Source: Rhodococcus sp. OK302 (GTDB lineage: Bacteria > Actinomycetota > Actinomycetes > Mycobacteriales > Mycobacteriaceae). Taken from it: DNA of 64,000 nucleotides. Of this stretch, positions 17,878 through 27,457 are shown piece after piece (the first letter of the stretch is position 1; every line of letters begins with the position of its first letter). The notes beneath the pieces are model-generated. The model was not told the DNA's origin. It was given only the letters and a program-made list of their open reading frames with translations, and searched no databases. A program made the position numbers and the translations under genes. Where the stretch lies: NCBI RefSeq assembly GCF_002245895.1, contig NZ_NPJZ01000001.1:744001-808000 (forward strand). Direction: 5' to 3'.

Positions 17878-19239
17878 ATGATTCTCGAGCAGTACTACAT
17901 CGAATGCCTCTCGCACGCCTCATACCTGATCGGCGACGAGAGCAGCGGAACGGCCATCGTCGTGGACCCTCGCCGCGACGTCGACGGATACCTCGAGGAC
18001 GCGCAGCGCTACGGCCTGAAGATCGTGGGCGTCGTCAACACTCACTTCCATGCCGACTTCGTCTCCGGCCATCTCGAACTGCGCGATGCCACCGATGCCT
18101 GGATCGCATTCGGCGAGTCCGCTGAAACCGAGTACCCCATCAAACGACTCACTCACGGCGAGCGCATCTCACTCGGCGACGTCGATATCGAAGTACTCTC
18201 GACGCCGGGTCACACCTGGGAATCGATCAGTCTGTTGATCCGCGAATACGCCGACGCCGTACCGACAGCAGTACTGACAGGCGATTCACTGTTCATCGGC
18301 GACGTCGGACGCCCAGATCTGGCCAATCTCGGAGATGGAACCAATACCGATCTGGCACAAGCGATGTACCGGACCATCCACAATGTCCTTCTCGCACTGC
18401 CGGATTCCGTGACCGTCATGCCCGCCCACGGCGCCGGTTCTTCCTGTGGCAAGAACATGTCGGACCAGCTGACCTCTACCATCGGCGAGCAACGACGCAC
18501 CAATCCGTCCGTCGCTCCGATGAGCGAAGGCAGCTTTGTCGACATGATCACCGCCGGACAGCCTTCCGTGCCGTCGTACTTCGCTACCGACGTGGCGCTG
18601 AACAAAAGTGCCCGCACGCTACTCGATCCCGCGCGGGTTGTTCCGCAGTTGAGTTTCGCGGATCTTCGTGCGGAAATGTCTTCAGGCACAGCAATCCTCG
18701 ACGCTCGTAGTGTCGAGGACTTCGCGGCCGGCCACCTTGCCGGAACTGTCAACGTCGGCTTCGACGGCCGCTTCGCAGAGACCGGCGGAATGGTGGCCGA
18801 GATCGGCGATCGGATCGTCCTTATCACCTACCCCGGCGAACAGCAGGAAGCCGCTAAACGCTTGGCACGCATCGGATCCGACAACGTTATCGGCTTCGTC
18901 AACTCCGGCGGCACCTTTCCGGCGGAGTTGATCGACCTCGTGCGGACTGCGCCACGCACCACCGTGTCGGAGTTGGCACAATTACTCGCCGATGACGCCG
19001 TCACCCTCGTCGACATTCGCAACCCTGGCGAGCGAGAGTTCGGCACGATTGCCGGTGCTGTGTCCATACCCCTCGCGCAGTTGCGTTCTCGGATAGACGA
19101 ATTGCCGAAGGATCGTCCCGTGATCGTCCACTGCGCCGGCGGGTGGCGATCCAGCGTCGCCGCTTCATTGCTGCGTGCACAGGGCCTCGAACATGTCACT
19201 GACCTGGCCGGCGGTTACAACGCCTGGCTCGCTGCATAA
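17878..19239 (+). CDS. Metallo-beta-lactamase/rhodanese fusion (persulfide dioxygenase-sulfurtransferase, CstB-like)
   Basis: 453 residues. The N-terminal metallo-beta-lactamase domain has THFHADFVSGHLEL, STPGHTWESI, LTGDSLFIGDVGRPDL and MPAHGAGSSCG, the non-haem iron ligands of persulfide dioxygenases. Two rhodanese domains follow: the first (about 260-350) lacks the catalytic Cys (LITYPGEQ at the loop) and is degenerate, while the second has the active loop HCAGGWRSS. Expected role: oxidise persulfides to sulfite and thiosulfate, detoxifying sulfide. It leads an operon with a Cys-rich mini-protein and a sulfite-type exporter behind a CsoR/CstR-like operator. CAGGAG precedes the ATG. Confidence 0.9.
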   Translation: MILEQYYIECLSHASYLIGDESSGTAIVVDPRRDVDGYLEDAQRYGLKIVGVVNTHFHADFVSGHLELRDATDAWIAFGESAETEYPIKRLTHGERISLGDVDIEVLSTPGHTWESISLLIREYADAVPTAVLTGDSLFIGDVGRPDLANLGDGTNTDLAQAMYRTIHNVLLALPDSVTVMPAHGAGSSCGKNMSDQLTSTIGEQRRTNPSVAPMSEGSFVDMITAGQPSVPSYFATDVALNKSARTLLDPARVVPQLSFADLRAEMSSGTAILDARSVEDFAAGHLAGTVNVGFDGRFAETGGMVAEIGDRIVLITYPGEQQEAAKRLARIGSDNVIGFVNSGGTFPAELIDLVRTAPRTTVSELAQLLADDAVTLVDIRNPGEREFGTIAGAVSIPLAQLRSRIDELPKDRPVIVHCAGGWRSSVAASLLRAQGLEHVTDLAGGYNAWLAA

Positions 19240-19265
19240 CCGTCCACCATTTCAAGGAGAAAATT

Positions 19266-19418
19266 ATGTGTTCCCCCGTCACCTGCTCGACCTGCTCGAA
19301 AACCACCTGGAGCGGTTGCGGCCAGCATGTCGACGACGTCATGAGGTCGGTTCCCACCGCCCAGCGTTGTACGTGCGAGCGCCCGAGTGGCTTCTTCAAA
19401 AACTTGTTCCGGCGGTAG
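19266..19418 (+). CDS. 50-residue cysteine-rich mini-protein of the sulfur operon
   Basis: Too short for most gene callers but well supported: AAGGAG lies just upstream of the ATG, and it sits 26 bases after the rhodanese gene and four bases before the TauE gene. It has six cysteines (positions 2, 7, 10, 18, 35, 37) arranged as CxxC, then SGCGQHV, then a C-terminal CTC pair, ending in a basic FFKNLFRR tail. Similar short proteins with a TCxxC...W.GCG.H...RCTC pattern recur in actinobacteria without known function. Metal binding or persulfide/sulfur carriage is inferred from the cysteines and the operon. Confidence 0.8.
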   Translation: MCSPVTCSTCSKTTWSGCGQHVDDVMRSVPTAQRCTCERPSGFFKNLFRR

Positions 19419-19422
19419 GTAA

Positions 19423-20196
19423 ATGACGCTCGCCCTGACCCTGGCACTGGGTTCCGTCATCGGGATCCTGCTGGGGCTACTCGGCGGCGGCGGATCAATA
19501 CTCGCGGTTCCGGTCCTGGTCTACGCCTTGGGCATTCCGCTCGAGCAGGCAGTGCCGATGTCATTGTTGGTTGTCGGCATCGCGTCACTGTTCGGCGCCA
19601 TCCCCAAAGTTGCCGCGAGACAAGTTCAATGGCGTCTGGCGGCAGTCTTTGCCGCCACCGGACTTCTCGCGGCATTCGCGGGCAGTGCCGTTAACCGGAT
19701 CCTTCCTCCCGCGGTCACGATGACAGGCTTTGCCGTAGTCATGGTTGTCGCGGGGATCCGGATGCTGTCGGAGACATCCAACGTCGGGACCGCGTGCCGC
19801 ATCGAGGGGGCGGGCATCAACTGGCGTCGGTGCACCTCACGCGCCATCCCCGCCGGCCTGGGCGTCGGCTTCCTGACGGGACTCTTCGGCGTTGGCGGCG
19901 GCTTTCTCATCGTTCCGGCCCTGGTACTGCTGCTGGGTGTCGAGATGTCCGTCGCGGTTGGTACCTCACTGGTGATCGTGACCGCCAACTCCGGTTCGGG
20001 TTTGATCGCTTACCTCGGGGATCTCACGCTCGATTGGGGATTGGTCGCGGCGTTCACCGTCACCGCAATCGCCGGGTCAGTGGTAGCCGGCCGGTTCGGT
20101 CAACACATCGACAAGGCTCGTTTGCAAAAGTGGTTTGCGTACTTGATCTTTGCGGTCGCAGCGTTTGTGGTGCTTCAGGTGATTGTGGGTACCTGA
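19423..20196 (+). CDS. TauE/SafE (TSUP) family sulfite exporter-like protein
   Basis: 257 residues with about eight membrane helices and the two repeated TauE/SafE glycine motifs: GLLGGGGSILAVPVLVY near the N-terminus and GLFGVGGGFLIVPALVLL in the second half. Members export sulfite, sulfoacetate or similar anions. Its position directly downstream of the persulfide-oxidising enzyme suggests it removes the sulfite or thiosulfate produced. It starts four bases after the mini-protein stop, so is surely cotranscribed. Confidence 0.9.
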   Translation: MTLALTLALGSVIGILLGLLGGGGSILAVPVLVYALGIPLEQAVPMSLLVVGIASLFGAIPKVAARQVQWRLAAVFAATGLLAAFAGSAVNRILPPAVTMTGFAVVMVVAGIRMLSETSNVGTACRIEGAGINWRRCTSRAIPAGLGVGFLTGLFGVGGGFLIVPALVLLLGVEMSVAVGTSLVIVTANSGSGLIAYLGDLTLDWGLVAAFTVTAIAGSVVAGRFGQHIDKARLQKWFAYLIFAVAAFVVLQVIVGT

Positions 20197-20241
20197 TCGC
20201 GTTCAGTTGACCGTTAAGCAGCGAACTTGATCGAATGAGTC

Positions 20242-21261
20242 ATGACGTCGACCTATATCGATCTACGCTCGGACACCGTCACCACCCCTGACTCGGAGAT
20301 GCGCAAGGCCATGGCCGACGCAGAAGTCGGTGACGACGTCCTCGATCACGATCCGACGATGGCCGCACTCGAGGAACAAGTGGCGGATCTACTCGGGTTT
20401 CCTGCTGCCCTGTGGGTGCCCAGTGGTTCGATGGGCAATCTCATCGCGTTGATGATGCATCTGCGTCGCGGCGACCAGTTTCTGGCACCCGAGCACTCAC
20501 ACGTACTCGGTTCGGAGTTGGGAACCGCGGCATGGCTGGCTCAGGGCATGCCGATGGCCTTGCCCCACGACGGTGGACCCGGGCAGCCCACTCCCGATAC
20601 GGTTCGCCGAGCAGTCGGGCCCGGCGGTCCGTACTACACGCTGAATACCACGTTGCTGTGCCTGGAGAACTCGCACAACTTCGCGGGCGGAGCAGTCATG
20701 ACGACTGTTCAATGGACGGCACTGGTCGAGGCCGCACGATCAACCAATCTGCTCATCCACCTCGACGGCGCCCGGTTGTGGAATGCCGCAGCAGCGCTGC
20801 ATGTTTCGCTCGACGAGTTGACTCTGGGAGCCGATACAGTTCAGGTGTGCCTGAGCAAGGGGTTGGGCGCGCCGGTGGGATCGGTGTTGGCTGCGTCCAC
20901 CGAGCGAATCGCTGAAGCGCGGCGCATCCGAAAGATGCTCGGTGGAGGGATCCGTCAAGGCGGAGTGCTGGCCGCGGCCGGCATCGTTGCGTTGGCCTCG
21001 CGTCACCGACTGGTCGACGACCACGCCAATGCACAACTACTCGCACGCGGACTGCGTGAACGTGGATGGAACACAACAGAACCCGAAACAAATATCGTTC
21101 TCGCCGACGTCACCGACCCGAGCGCCGTTGTTTCACGCCTCGCCACTGTGGGTGTCGGCGCAGTGACTGTGGCCGGCAAGGTGCGGTTTGTGACTCACCG
21201 GGATGTGAGCACCGACGATATCGAGTCCGTACTGGATCGAGTGAGTGCAATCAGTACCTGA
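20242..21261 (+). CDS. Threonine aldolase family PLP lyase
   Basis: 339 residues of the beta-eliminating lyase fold. LRSDTVTTP opens the protein as in low-specificity threonine aldolases. GDDVLDHDPT, LENSHNFAGG and HLDGARLWNAA (PLP-binding aspartate) follow, and the PLP lysine is in CLSKGLGAPVGS. It would cleave threonine or allo-threonine to glycine and acetaldehyde. It follows the TauE gene by 45 bases and precedes dihydroxyacetone kinase by 27; links to either are not obvious. Confidence 0.92.
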   Translation: MTSTYIDLRSDTVTTPDSEMRKAMADAEVGDDVLDHDPTMAALEEQVADLLGFPAALWVPSGSMGNLIALMMHLRRGDQFLAPEHSHVLGSELGTAAWLAQGMPMALPHDGGPGQPTPDTVRRAVGPGGPYYTLNTTLLCLENSHNFAGGAVMTTVQWTALVEAARSTNLLIHLDGARLWNAAAALHVSLDELTLGADTVQVCLSKGLGAPVGSVLAASTERIAEARRIRKMLGGGIRQGGVLAAAGIVALASRHRLVDDHANAQLLARGLRERGWNTTEPETNIVLADVTDPSAVVSRLATVGVGAVTVAGKVRFVTHRDVSTDDIESVLDRVSAIST

Positions 21262-21288
21262 ACGCGGCGATAGACCTACGCTGGAACC

Positions 21289-22956
21289 ATGTTCATGCGC
21301 AGCGCAAAGACATTTGTCCCCGATGCACTTCGTGGACTGATCGCGTCCACCGATGATATTTCCTGGAATCCCGACCCCGGATACCTCACGCGGGCGCACC
21401 CTCTTCCGCGCGGGCAAGTCGCCATCGTGTCCGGCGGCGGATCAGGACATGAACCTCTGCATGCCGGATTTATCGGCGCGGGCATGCTGACTGCCGTCTG
21501 CCCCGGTCTGATCTTCACCTCACCCAACGCGCTCCAGATTCACGAGGCATCCAAAACCATCGACGTCGGCGGCGGTGTCCTCCATATTGTAAAGAACTAC
21601 ACCGGCGATGTCATGAATTTCGGTATCGCACGAGAGTTACTGCGTGAGGACGTGATTGACGCCGATATTGTCCTGGTCGACGACGATGTGGCCTCGGAAC
21701 GAGCTGACGGCAGCGGCCCCGGGCGTCGAGGCACTGCAGCCACCGTCGTAGTCGAAAAGGTATGCGGTGCAGCGGCCGAGCGCGGTGACAGTTTGGCGGA
21801 GGTGGTCAGCATCGGCCGACAAGTAGCGGAATCCGCACGCAGCATGGCCGTCGCGCTGGCACCGTGCACGCTCCCGGGCGCAACGGAGCCGTCGTTCGAC
21901 CTGCCGGCGGGCCAGATGGAACTGGGGATCGGAATCCACGGCGAGCGCGGAACCGAACGCGTCGACGCTCTGCCTGCACCTGAATTGGTACGACGACTGA
22001 CTGATCCGATCGTCGACTCACTCCAACTTGTCAGCGGCGATCGTGTCATCGCAGTAGTCAACGGCTTGGGCGCCACCCATCCGTTGGAATTGCAGTTGTT
22101 GTTCGCGGAACTCGGAGAATATCTGGACCAGAAGGGAATTCGCATCGAGCGCCCACTGGTCGGAACTTTTGTCACGGCACTGACCATGGCGGGAGCTTCC
22201 ATCACGCTGGTGCGGGTCGACGACCAAGTCCTCGAATTATGGGACGCTCCGTGCAGTGCTCCGGCATGGCCCAATTCGCCGGCAAGAACGTACTCGGCAG
22301 TGGGCCCGAGCGAATCCTTCGGCCCTACGTACACCCTTCCCACGACCCAAGCCGACGACGGAACAGCGTGGGTAGCCGATTGGGCTCAGAAGGTACTCGA
22401 TCAGGAACCAGCGCTCACCGACTTGGACCGCCGAGCCGGCGACGGCGACTTCGGAACCAACATGGTGGCGGCCCTCGAACAGTTGGACCTCACGGCAATG
22501 AGGGATTCCTATTCCACATCAACCGCATTCGATGCACTTTCGCAGGCATACCTCGGGCACGCCGGCGGGACGTCCGGCGCATTGTTCGGCATCTGGTTCC
22601 GGCACTTCTACCGCGCAGCGGGCAACGGGAGGTTCGATCTCGCGGCCGTCACTACCGCTGCGCGAGCCGGCCTCGACAACATCACCACGCTCGGCGGCGC
22701 ACGCCCCGGCGACAAGACGATGGTCGATGCGATAGTCCCCGCCGTCGAGGCGCTCGAGGAGGCAGTTCGGTCCGGCACCACGTACGACACCGCTCTGCGT
22801 CAGGCTGCAAATGCCGCTCACGCCGGCGCCGAATCAACTGAAGCGATGGTCGCCAATCGAGGCCGCGCAAGTTACGTGGGCGAGGCTGCGCGCGGGGTGA
22901 TCGATCCGGGCGCGCTGGTAATTGCCTGGTTCTTCGAGTGTGGGGCGGGTCACTAA
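21289..22956 (+). CDS. ATP-dependent dihydroxyacetone kinase (DhaK-DhaL fusion)
   Basis: 555 residues. The N-terminal DhaK domain (about 1-325) has SGGGSGHEPLHAGFIG, KNYTGDVMNFG and the substrate-linking histidine in GIGIHGERG. The C-terminal DhaL domain (about 350-555) has the nucleotide/Mg motif DRRAGDGDFGTNM, GGTSGALFG and ARPGDKTMVDA. The fusion is the single-chain ATP-dependent form, not the phosphotransferase-dependent one. It phosphorylates dihydroxyacetone to DHAP in glycerol catabolism. The DhaK part lacks nothing obvious. Confidence 0.93.
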   Translation: MFMRSAKTFVPDALRGLIASTDDISWNPDPGYLTRAHPLPRGQVAIVSGGGSGHEPLHAGFIGAGMLTAVCPGLIFTSPNALQIHEASKTIDVGGGVLHIVKNYTGDVMNFGIARELLREDVIDADIVLVDDDVASERADGSGPGRRGTAATVVVEKVCGAAAERGDSLAEVVSIGRQVAESARSMAVALAPCTLPGATEPSFDLPAGQMELGIGIHGERGTERVDALPAPELVRRLTDPIVDSLQLVSGDRVIAVVNGLGATHPLELQLLFAELGEYLDQKGIRIERPLVGTFVTALTMAGASITLVRVDDQVLELWDAPCSAPAWPNSPARTYSAVGPSESFGPTYTLPTTQADDGTAWVADWAQKVLDQEPALTDLDRRAGDGDFGTNMVAALEQLDLTAMRDSYSTSTAFDALSQAYLGHAGGTSGALFGIWFRHFYRAAGNGRFDLAAVTTAARAGLDNITTLGGARPGDKTMVDAIVPAVEALEEAVRSGTTYDTALRQAANAAHAGAESTEAMVANRGRASYVGEAARGVIDPGALVIAWFFECGAGH

Positions 22957-23053
22957 ACATCAGTTAAAGAAGTGTGGTTAATCTGGCATCACACGCACGT
23001 CGTTTGCGACCTGTCTGGAAAGCACAGGATCGCATGACAACCAGGAGCAGCCC

Positions 23054-24676
23054 ATGCTGAGCACGATGCAAGACGCCCCACTCTCCATTGCTCAAATTCT
23101 GCGCCACGGCGCCACGGTGCACAGCGATGCCGAGGTTGTGACCTGGACTGAAGCCGGCCCTCGCCGATTGACCTATGCCGAGGTCGGGAAGCGCTGCGCT
23201 CAGCTCGCTCACGCTCTGCGCGGATTGGGCGTCGACGGAGACCAGCGCGTTGCCACGTTCATGTGGAACAACTCTGAGCACCTCGAGGCATACCTGACTA
23301 TCCCTTCGATGGGCGCCGTGCTCCACACGCTCAACATCCGATTGTTCCCGGAGCAGCTGATCCACGTTGCCAATCACGCCGAAGATCATGTGATCATCGT
23401 CGATCCGTCCATCATCCCGTTGCTCGCCCCGCAGTTGCCGTCGCTCACGACGGTCAAGCACATCATCGTGACAGGCTCCTCCACAGCGGGCCTCGAGGCT
23501 CCCGCGGGCGTCGAGGTTCACACGTACGAGGGCTTGATCGCCGAGCAGCCGACGGAGTTTGCGTGGCCCGAGGTTGACGAGCGCAGCGCCGCTGCGATGT
23601 GTTACACCTCCGGCACCACCGGAGACCCCAAAGGTGTTGTGTACTCACATCGTTCGATCTACTTGCATTCCATGCAGGTCTGCATGAGCGATGGCCCCAA
23701 CCTCCGACAGGGCGACCGCGCGCTGGCAGTTGTTCCGCAGTTCCATGCAATGTCGTGGGGACTTCCCTACGCCGCCTTCATGATCGGCGCGTCACTGATC
23801 ATGCCCGACCGCTTCCTGCAGCCCGCTCCGATGGCTGCGATCATCGCCAGCGAGAAGCCGACGTTCGCGGCCGCAGTGCCCACCATCTGGCAAGGACTGC
23901 ACCTCTACCTCGAGCAGAACCCGCAGGACATCTCGTTCATCCGTGAGGTTCTGATCGGCGGCTCCGCCGTTCCTCCCTCACTGATGCATGCTTTCGAAGA
24001 GCAGCACAACGTCAGCGTCCTGCATGCGTGGGGCATGACGGAAACCTCCCCGCTGGGATCGGTTGCCCGTCCCCCGGTCGGCGTCACCGGTGATGCAATG
24101 TGGAAGTACCGGTACTCACAGGGTCGTTTCCCCGCTTCCGTCGAAGCGCGCCTGATCGACGACGACGGCAAAACTGTTGCACACGATGGTGTTTCCGTCG
24201 GCGAGCTTGAAGTTCGCGGACCGTGGATCACCGGCGCTTACTACGGCGTCGACGCAGCCGACAAGTTCAATGAGGGCTGGCTCAAGACCGGCGACGTCGG
24301 ATCTATCACCGCCGACGGCTTCCTCAGCCTCTCGGACCGCTCCAAGGACATCATCAAATCGGGTGGCGAATGGATTTCCTCCGTCGACCTCGAGAATGCT
24401 GTGATGGGGCACCCGGATGTCACCGAAGCCGCCGTTATCGGTGTCCCGGACGAGAAGTGGGACGAGCGCCCGTTGGTTGCTGTCGTCTTGCGAGCAGGCT
24501 CGACAGCGACGATGTCCGAACTGCAGGAATACCTTTCAGGCAAGGTCGCGAAGTGGCAGCTCCCCGAGAACTGGGCTGTGGTGCAGGAAGTTCCGAAGAC
24601 CAGCGTCGGCAAGTTCGACAAGAAGCGCCTGCGGTCCGATTACCACGATGGCGGACTGACGGTCACGCGTCTCTGA
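23054..24676 (+). CDS. Long-chain fatty-acid-CoA ligase (FadD type)
   Basis: 540-residue adenylate-forming ligase. Motifs in order: MCYTSGTTGDPKGVVYSH, AWGMTETSPLGS, LKTGDVGSI, SDRSKDIIKSGGEWISSVDL and the catalytic lysine in PKTSVGKFDKK. The FadD-type SGGEWISS and TSGTTGDPKG variants indicate fatty acyl activation. It stands alone on the plus strand, facing the TetR-SDR-thiolase operon across a perfect terminator; all belong plausibly to fatty-acid degradation. Confidence 0.9.
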   Translation: MLSTMQDAPLSIAQILRHGATVHSDAEVVTWTEAGPRRLTYAEVGKRCAQLAHALRGLGVDGDQRVATFMWNNSEHLEAYLTIPSMGAVLHTLNIRLFPEQLIHVANHAEDHVIIVDPSIIPLLAPQLPSLTTVKHIIVTGSSTAGLEAPAGVEVHTYEGLIAEQPTEFAWPEVDERSAAAMCYTSGTTGDPKGVVYSHRSIYLHSMQVCMSDGPNLRQGDRALAVVPQFHAMSWGLPYAAFMIGASLIMPDRFLQPAPMAAIIASEKPTFAAAVPTIWQGLHLYLEQNPQDISFIREVLIGGSAVPPSLMHAFEEQHNVSVLHAWGMTETSPLGSVARPPVGVTGDAMWKYRYSQGRFPASVEARLIDDDGKTVAHDGVSVGELEVRGPWITGAYYGVDAADKFNEGWLKTGDVGSITADGFLSLSDRSKDIIKSGGEWISSVDLENAVMGHPDVTEAAVIGVPDEKWDERPLVAVVLRAGSTATMSELQEYLSGKVAKWQLPENWAVVQEVPKTSVGKFDKKRLRSDYHDGGLTVTRL

Positions 24677-24688
24677 CATCCACTAGGC

Positions 24689-24731
24689 ATTGAAGGCGGG
24701 CAACAGGTTAAACCTGTTGCCCGCCTTCAAT
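24689..24731. terminator. Perfect 21-bp bidirectional terminator hairpin
   Basis: ATTGAAGGCGGGCAACAGGTT is matched exactly by its complement around a single central base; the practical loop is a few bases. It separates the convergent FadD and TetR genes, and its last base is the first base of the TetR stop codon. Confidence 0.9.
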
Positions 24732-25357
24732 TACGAGCGATGCCCGACAGTATGCAGCGCGATATCGACGTACTTCTCCGCCAATTGCGACGGCGTCATC
24801 GGTCCACCAGTTTGGAACCACCGCGGCAGTGACTGGCACATTCCGAGGATGGCCCGGACAGTCTCGTCGGTGTCGGTGACCGAGAAACTTCCTGACGCCA
24901 CACCGTCATTGACGATCTTGCGCATCAGGAGCTCGAGCCGCTTCCGACTGGCTGCATAGCGACTTCGACTTTCCGGGGAGACATGGCGAATCTCCGTGTC
25001 GAGTGCTGCGTGATGGGATCGATGTGTCATGTACAGAACTATGGCTTCAACCAGTAGCGAGAATCGCGTCACGGGATCTTCGCCCGCTTCTTCCACTGCC
25101 GCTTCGGTTCTGGTGTTCAGCTCGTCCATCGACACTTCGAACAACGCGACCAGGACGGCTTCTTTGCTCGCATGGTGGTAGTAGAGCGCGGGAACGGTTA
25201 CCCCGACACGGTTGGCGATCTGCCGCACCGTTGTGCCGTGGTAACCGTTCTCGTCGAACAACTCCAGCGAATTACGTAGGATGTCGCTCATCGGCAGCGG
25301 CGGGAAGGATCGCCACCCCACCGCTACCAAATTCGCATTTTCCACTTCGCTAGTCAT
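24731..25357 (-). CDS. TetR family transcriptional regulator
   Basis: 208 residues from the ATG at 25357. The N-terminal helix-turn-helix reads LFDENGYHGTTVRQIANRVG, then VTVPALYYHHASKEAVLVAL; the remainder is a ligand-binding helical domain. It is the last gene of a minus-strand operon (thiolase, SDR, this gene; 13-base gap), so it probably represses its own operon through the symmetric site at 27458-27471. An acyl-CoA is the likely effector by analogy with FadR-like TetR proteins. A later start, MSDILRN, is possible. Confidence 0.88.
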   Translation of the reverse strand: MTSEVENANLVAVGWRSFPPLPMSDILRNSLELFDENGYHGTTVRQIANRVGVTVPALYYHHASKEAVLVALFEVSMDELNTRTEAAVEEAGEDPVTRFSLLVEAIVLYMTHRSHHAALDTEIRHVSPESRSRYAASRKRLELLMRKIVNDGVASGSFSVTDTDETVRAILGMCQSLPRWFQTGGPMTPSQLAEKYVDIALHTVGHRS

Positions 25358-25370
25358 GTTTTGGTCGAAA

Positions 25371-26132
25371 TTAGCGCGGTGCCATACGGATTGCACCGTC
25401 GAGACGGATGGTCTCACCGTTGAGCATGGGGTTGGAGACGATATGCGCAGCCAAAGCTCCGTACTCGCTGGGATCACCCAAACGGGAGGGGTGCGGAACC
25501 TGCTGGCCGAGCGACGCCTGAGCTGCTTCCGGCAAGCTTCCGAGCAGCGGGGTCTTGAACAGGCCCGGAGCGATGGTGTTGACGCGGATGAGCAGCGACG
25601 CCAGATCGCGGGCGATGGGCAGGGTCATGCCGACAACGCCACCCTTCGATGCGGAGTAGGCAGCCTGACCGATCTGACCGTCGTACGCAGCAACCGAGGC
25701 AGTGTTGATGATGACGCCGCGCTCACCGTCGATGGGCTCGGTCGTCGAAATACGCTCCGCAGCAAGGCGAAGCACGTTGAACGTGCCGATCAGGTTGACA
25801 TCGATGATCTTCTTGAACGCGTCGAGCGGGAAGGCACCCTTCTTGCTGACGGTCTTGATGGCATTGCCGATTCCGGCGCAGTTGACTGCAACGCGGATGG
25901 GCCCGAGGGTCTCGGCCAGGTCGAGTGCGGCCGTGACGGCAGCCTCGTCGGTGACGTCGGCAGCGGCGAAGCGGACGCGGTCGCCGAGCTCCTTGGCAAT
26001 GACCTCACCATTGGACGAAGGCAGGTCGATGATGACGACGCTAGCCCCGTCTGCGAGAAGGGCTTTGACGGTTGCCAGGCCGAGGCCGGAGGCTCCACCG
26101 GTGACGACGGCGACGCTGTCGTTGACGATCAT
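25371..26132 (-). CDS. SDR 3-hydroxyacyl-CoA dehydrogenase (HSD17B10-like)
   Basis: 253 residues. The cofactor motif [16 protein letters not shown] is at the N-terminus, an acidic residue at the end of the second strand (VVIIDLPSS) favours NAD, NCAGIG is the structural motif, and the active site has INTASVAA and YSASKGG. The C-terminus [14 protein letters not shown] with [11 protein letters not shown] is typical of short-chain 3-hydroxyacyl-CoA dehydrogenases. With the thiolase 30 bases upstream it would carry out the last two steps of a beta-oxidation round. Confidence 0.88.
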   Translation of the reverse strand: MIVNDSVAVVTGGASGLGLATVKALLADGASVVIIDLPSSNGEVIAKELGDRVRFAAADVTDEAAVTAALDLAETLGPIRVAVNCAGIGNAIKTVSKKGAFPLDAFKKIIDVNLIGTFNVLRLAAERISTTEPIDGERGVIINTASVAAYDGQIGQAAYSASKGGVVGMTLPIARDLASLLIRVNTIAPGLFKTPLLGSLPEAAQASLGQQVPHPSRLGDPSEYGALAAHIVSNPMLNGETIRLDGAIRMAPR

Positions 26133-26162
26133 GTGTATTCCTTTCGAGAACGGTGAGAGATT

Positions 26163-27356
26163 TTAGATACGTTCGATAATCGTGGCGTTTGCCATGCCTG
26201 CACCCTCGCACATGGTCTGCAAGCCGTAGCGTCCACCGGTGGCTTCGAGGTGGTTGACCATTGTGGCGAGCAATCGGGTGCCCGAGGATCCGAGTGCGTG
26301 GCCGAGCGAGATGGCGCCGCCCCACGGGTTGAGCTTCGCCGGGTCGGCCCCGAACTCGTGCGCCCAGGCCAGCGGGACGGGAGCGAATGCTTCGTTGACC
26401 TCGTAGGTGTCCATGTCGTCGATGCTCAGGCCGGCGCGAGCCAATACCTTGTGCGTCGCGGGGATGGGTGCGGTGAGCATGAGCAACGGGTCGTCGCCGA
26501 CGACTGAGAAGGAATGGAAGCGGGCACGGGGCGTCAGGCCCAGCTTCGACGCCATCTCTTCGCTCATGATCAGAGCGGCCGACGCACCGTCGGTGAGGGG
26601 CGAGGAGTTACCGGGGGTGATAGCCCATTGTGCCTGCGGGAAACGTTCCGCGTACTTCTCGGAGTAGAACGACGGCTTCAACCCGGCCAGGCCTTCGGCG
26701 GTGGTCGATGCGCGCACGGTCTCGTCGACGGTATGCGAAACAGTCTCTCCGGCGGCGTTGGTCACCGAGATGGGAATGATCTCCTTGTCGAACAGCCCGG
26801 CCGCTGCCGCTGCGGCGGCGCGCTGGTGAGACTGTGCGGCAAATGCGTCGAGCGCTTCGCGGTCGAGCTTCCACTTGGAGGTGATCAGTTCTGCGGAGAT
26901 ACCCTGGTTGATCAGGCCTTCGGGGTAGCGAGCGGCGATGCCGGGGCCGGAAGGGTCCTTGCCCACCGACGTGAAGCCCATGGGGACACGGCTCATGGAT
27001 TCGACACCAGCGGCGATGACGATGTCATAGGCGCCGGCGATGATGCCCTGGGCTGCGAAGTGCGCTGCCTGCTGGCTTGATCCGCACTGGCGGTCGATGG
27101 TGGTGGCCGGTACCGAATCGGGGAAGCCTGCGGAGAGGACGGCACTGCGAGTGATGTTGAGTGCCTGCTCGCCGGCCTGGCCGACGCAACCACCGATGAC
27201 GTCGTCCACCAGGGCGGGATCGAGGCCGTTGCGCTCGACGATGGACCGCAGGACGTGCGCCATCAGTTCCACGGGGTGGGTTCCGGACAGCGCCCCACCG
27301 GGCTTGCCCTTGCCGGATGCAATCCGGACTACATCGACGATTACTGCCTTGGTCAT
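26163..27356 (-). CDS. Acetyl-CoA C-acyltransferase (thiolase II family)
   Basis: 397 residues, a full-length thiolase. The nucleophilic cysteine is in TIDRQCGSSQQAAHFA, the second-site motif is NEAFAPVPLAW, the histidine is in GGAISLGHALGSSGTR, and the C-terminal cysteine is in MCEGAGMANATIIER. It cleaves 3-ketoacyl-CoA to acetyl-CoA and a shortened acyl-CoA. The ATG at 27356 follows a GAAGGGAA site; the longer frame from 27449 has no family-like N-terminus. It is the first gene of the thiolase-SDR-TetR operon. Confidence 0.92.
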   Translation of the reverse strand: MTKAVIVDVVRIASGKGKPGGALSGTHPVELMAHVLRSIVERNGLDPALVDDVIGGCVGQAGEQALNITRSAVLSAGFPDSVPATTIDRQCGSSQQAAHFAAQGIIAGAYDIVIAAGVESMSRVPMGFTSVGKDPSGPGIAARYPEGLINQGISAELITSKWKLDREALDAFAAQSHQRAAAAAAAGLFDKEIIPISVTNAAGETVSHTVDETVRASTTAEGLAGLKPSFYSEKYAERFPQAQWAITPGNSSPLTDGASAALIMSEEMASKLGLTPRARFHSFSVVGDDPLLMLTAPIPATHKVLARAGLSIDDMDTYEVNEAFAPVPLAWAHEFGADPAKLNPWGGAISLGHALGSSGTRLLATMVNHLEATGGRYGLQTMCEGAGMANATIIERI

Positions 27357-27457
27357 CTGCGTTCCCTTCGAGGACGTGCACGTGAGACAGTCCGGCACCC
27401 GAGATGCCTGCATCAGGCACCGGACCGTGATCGTGAACGCGAAGCCCAATCACTGAC

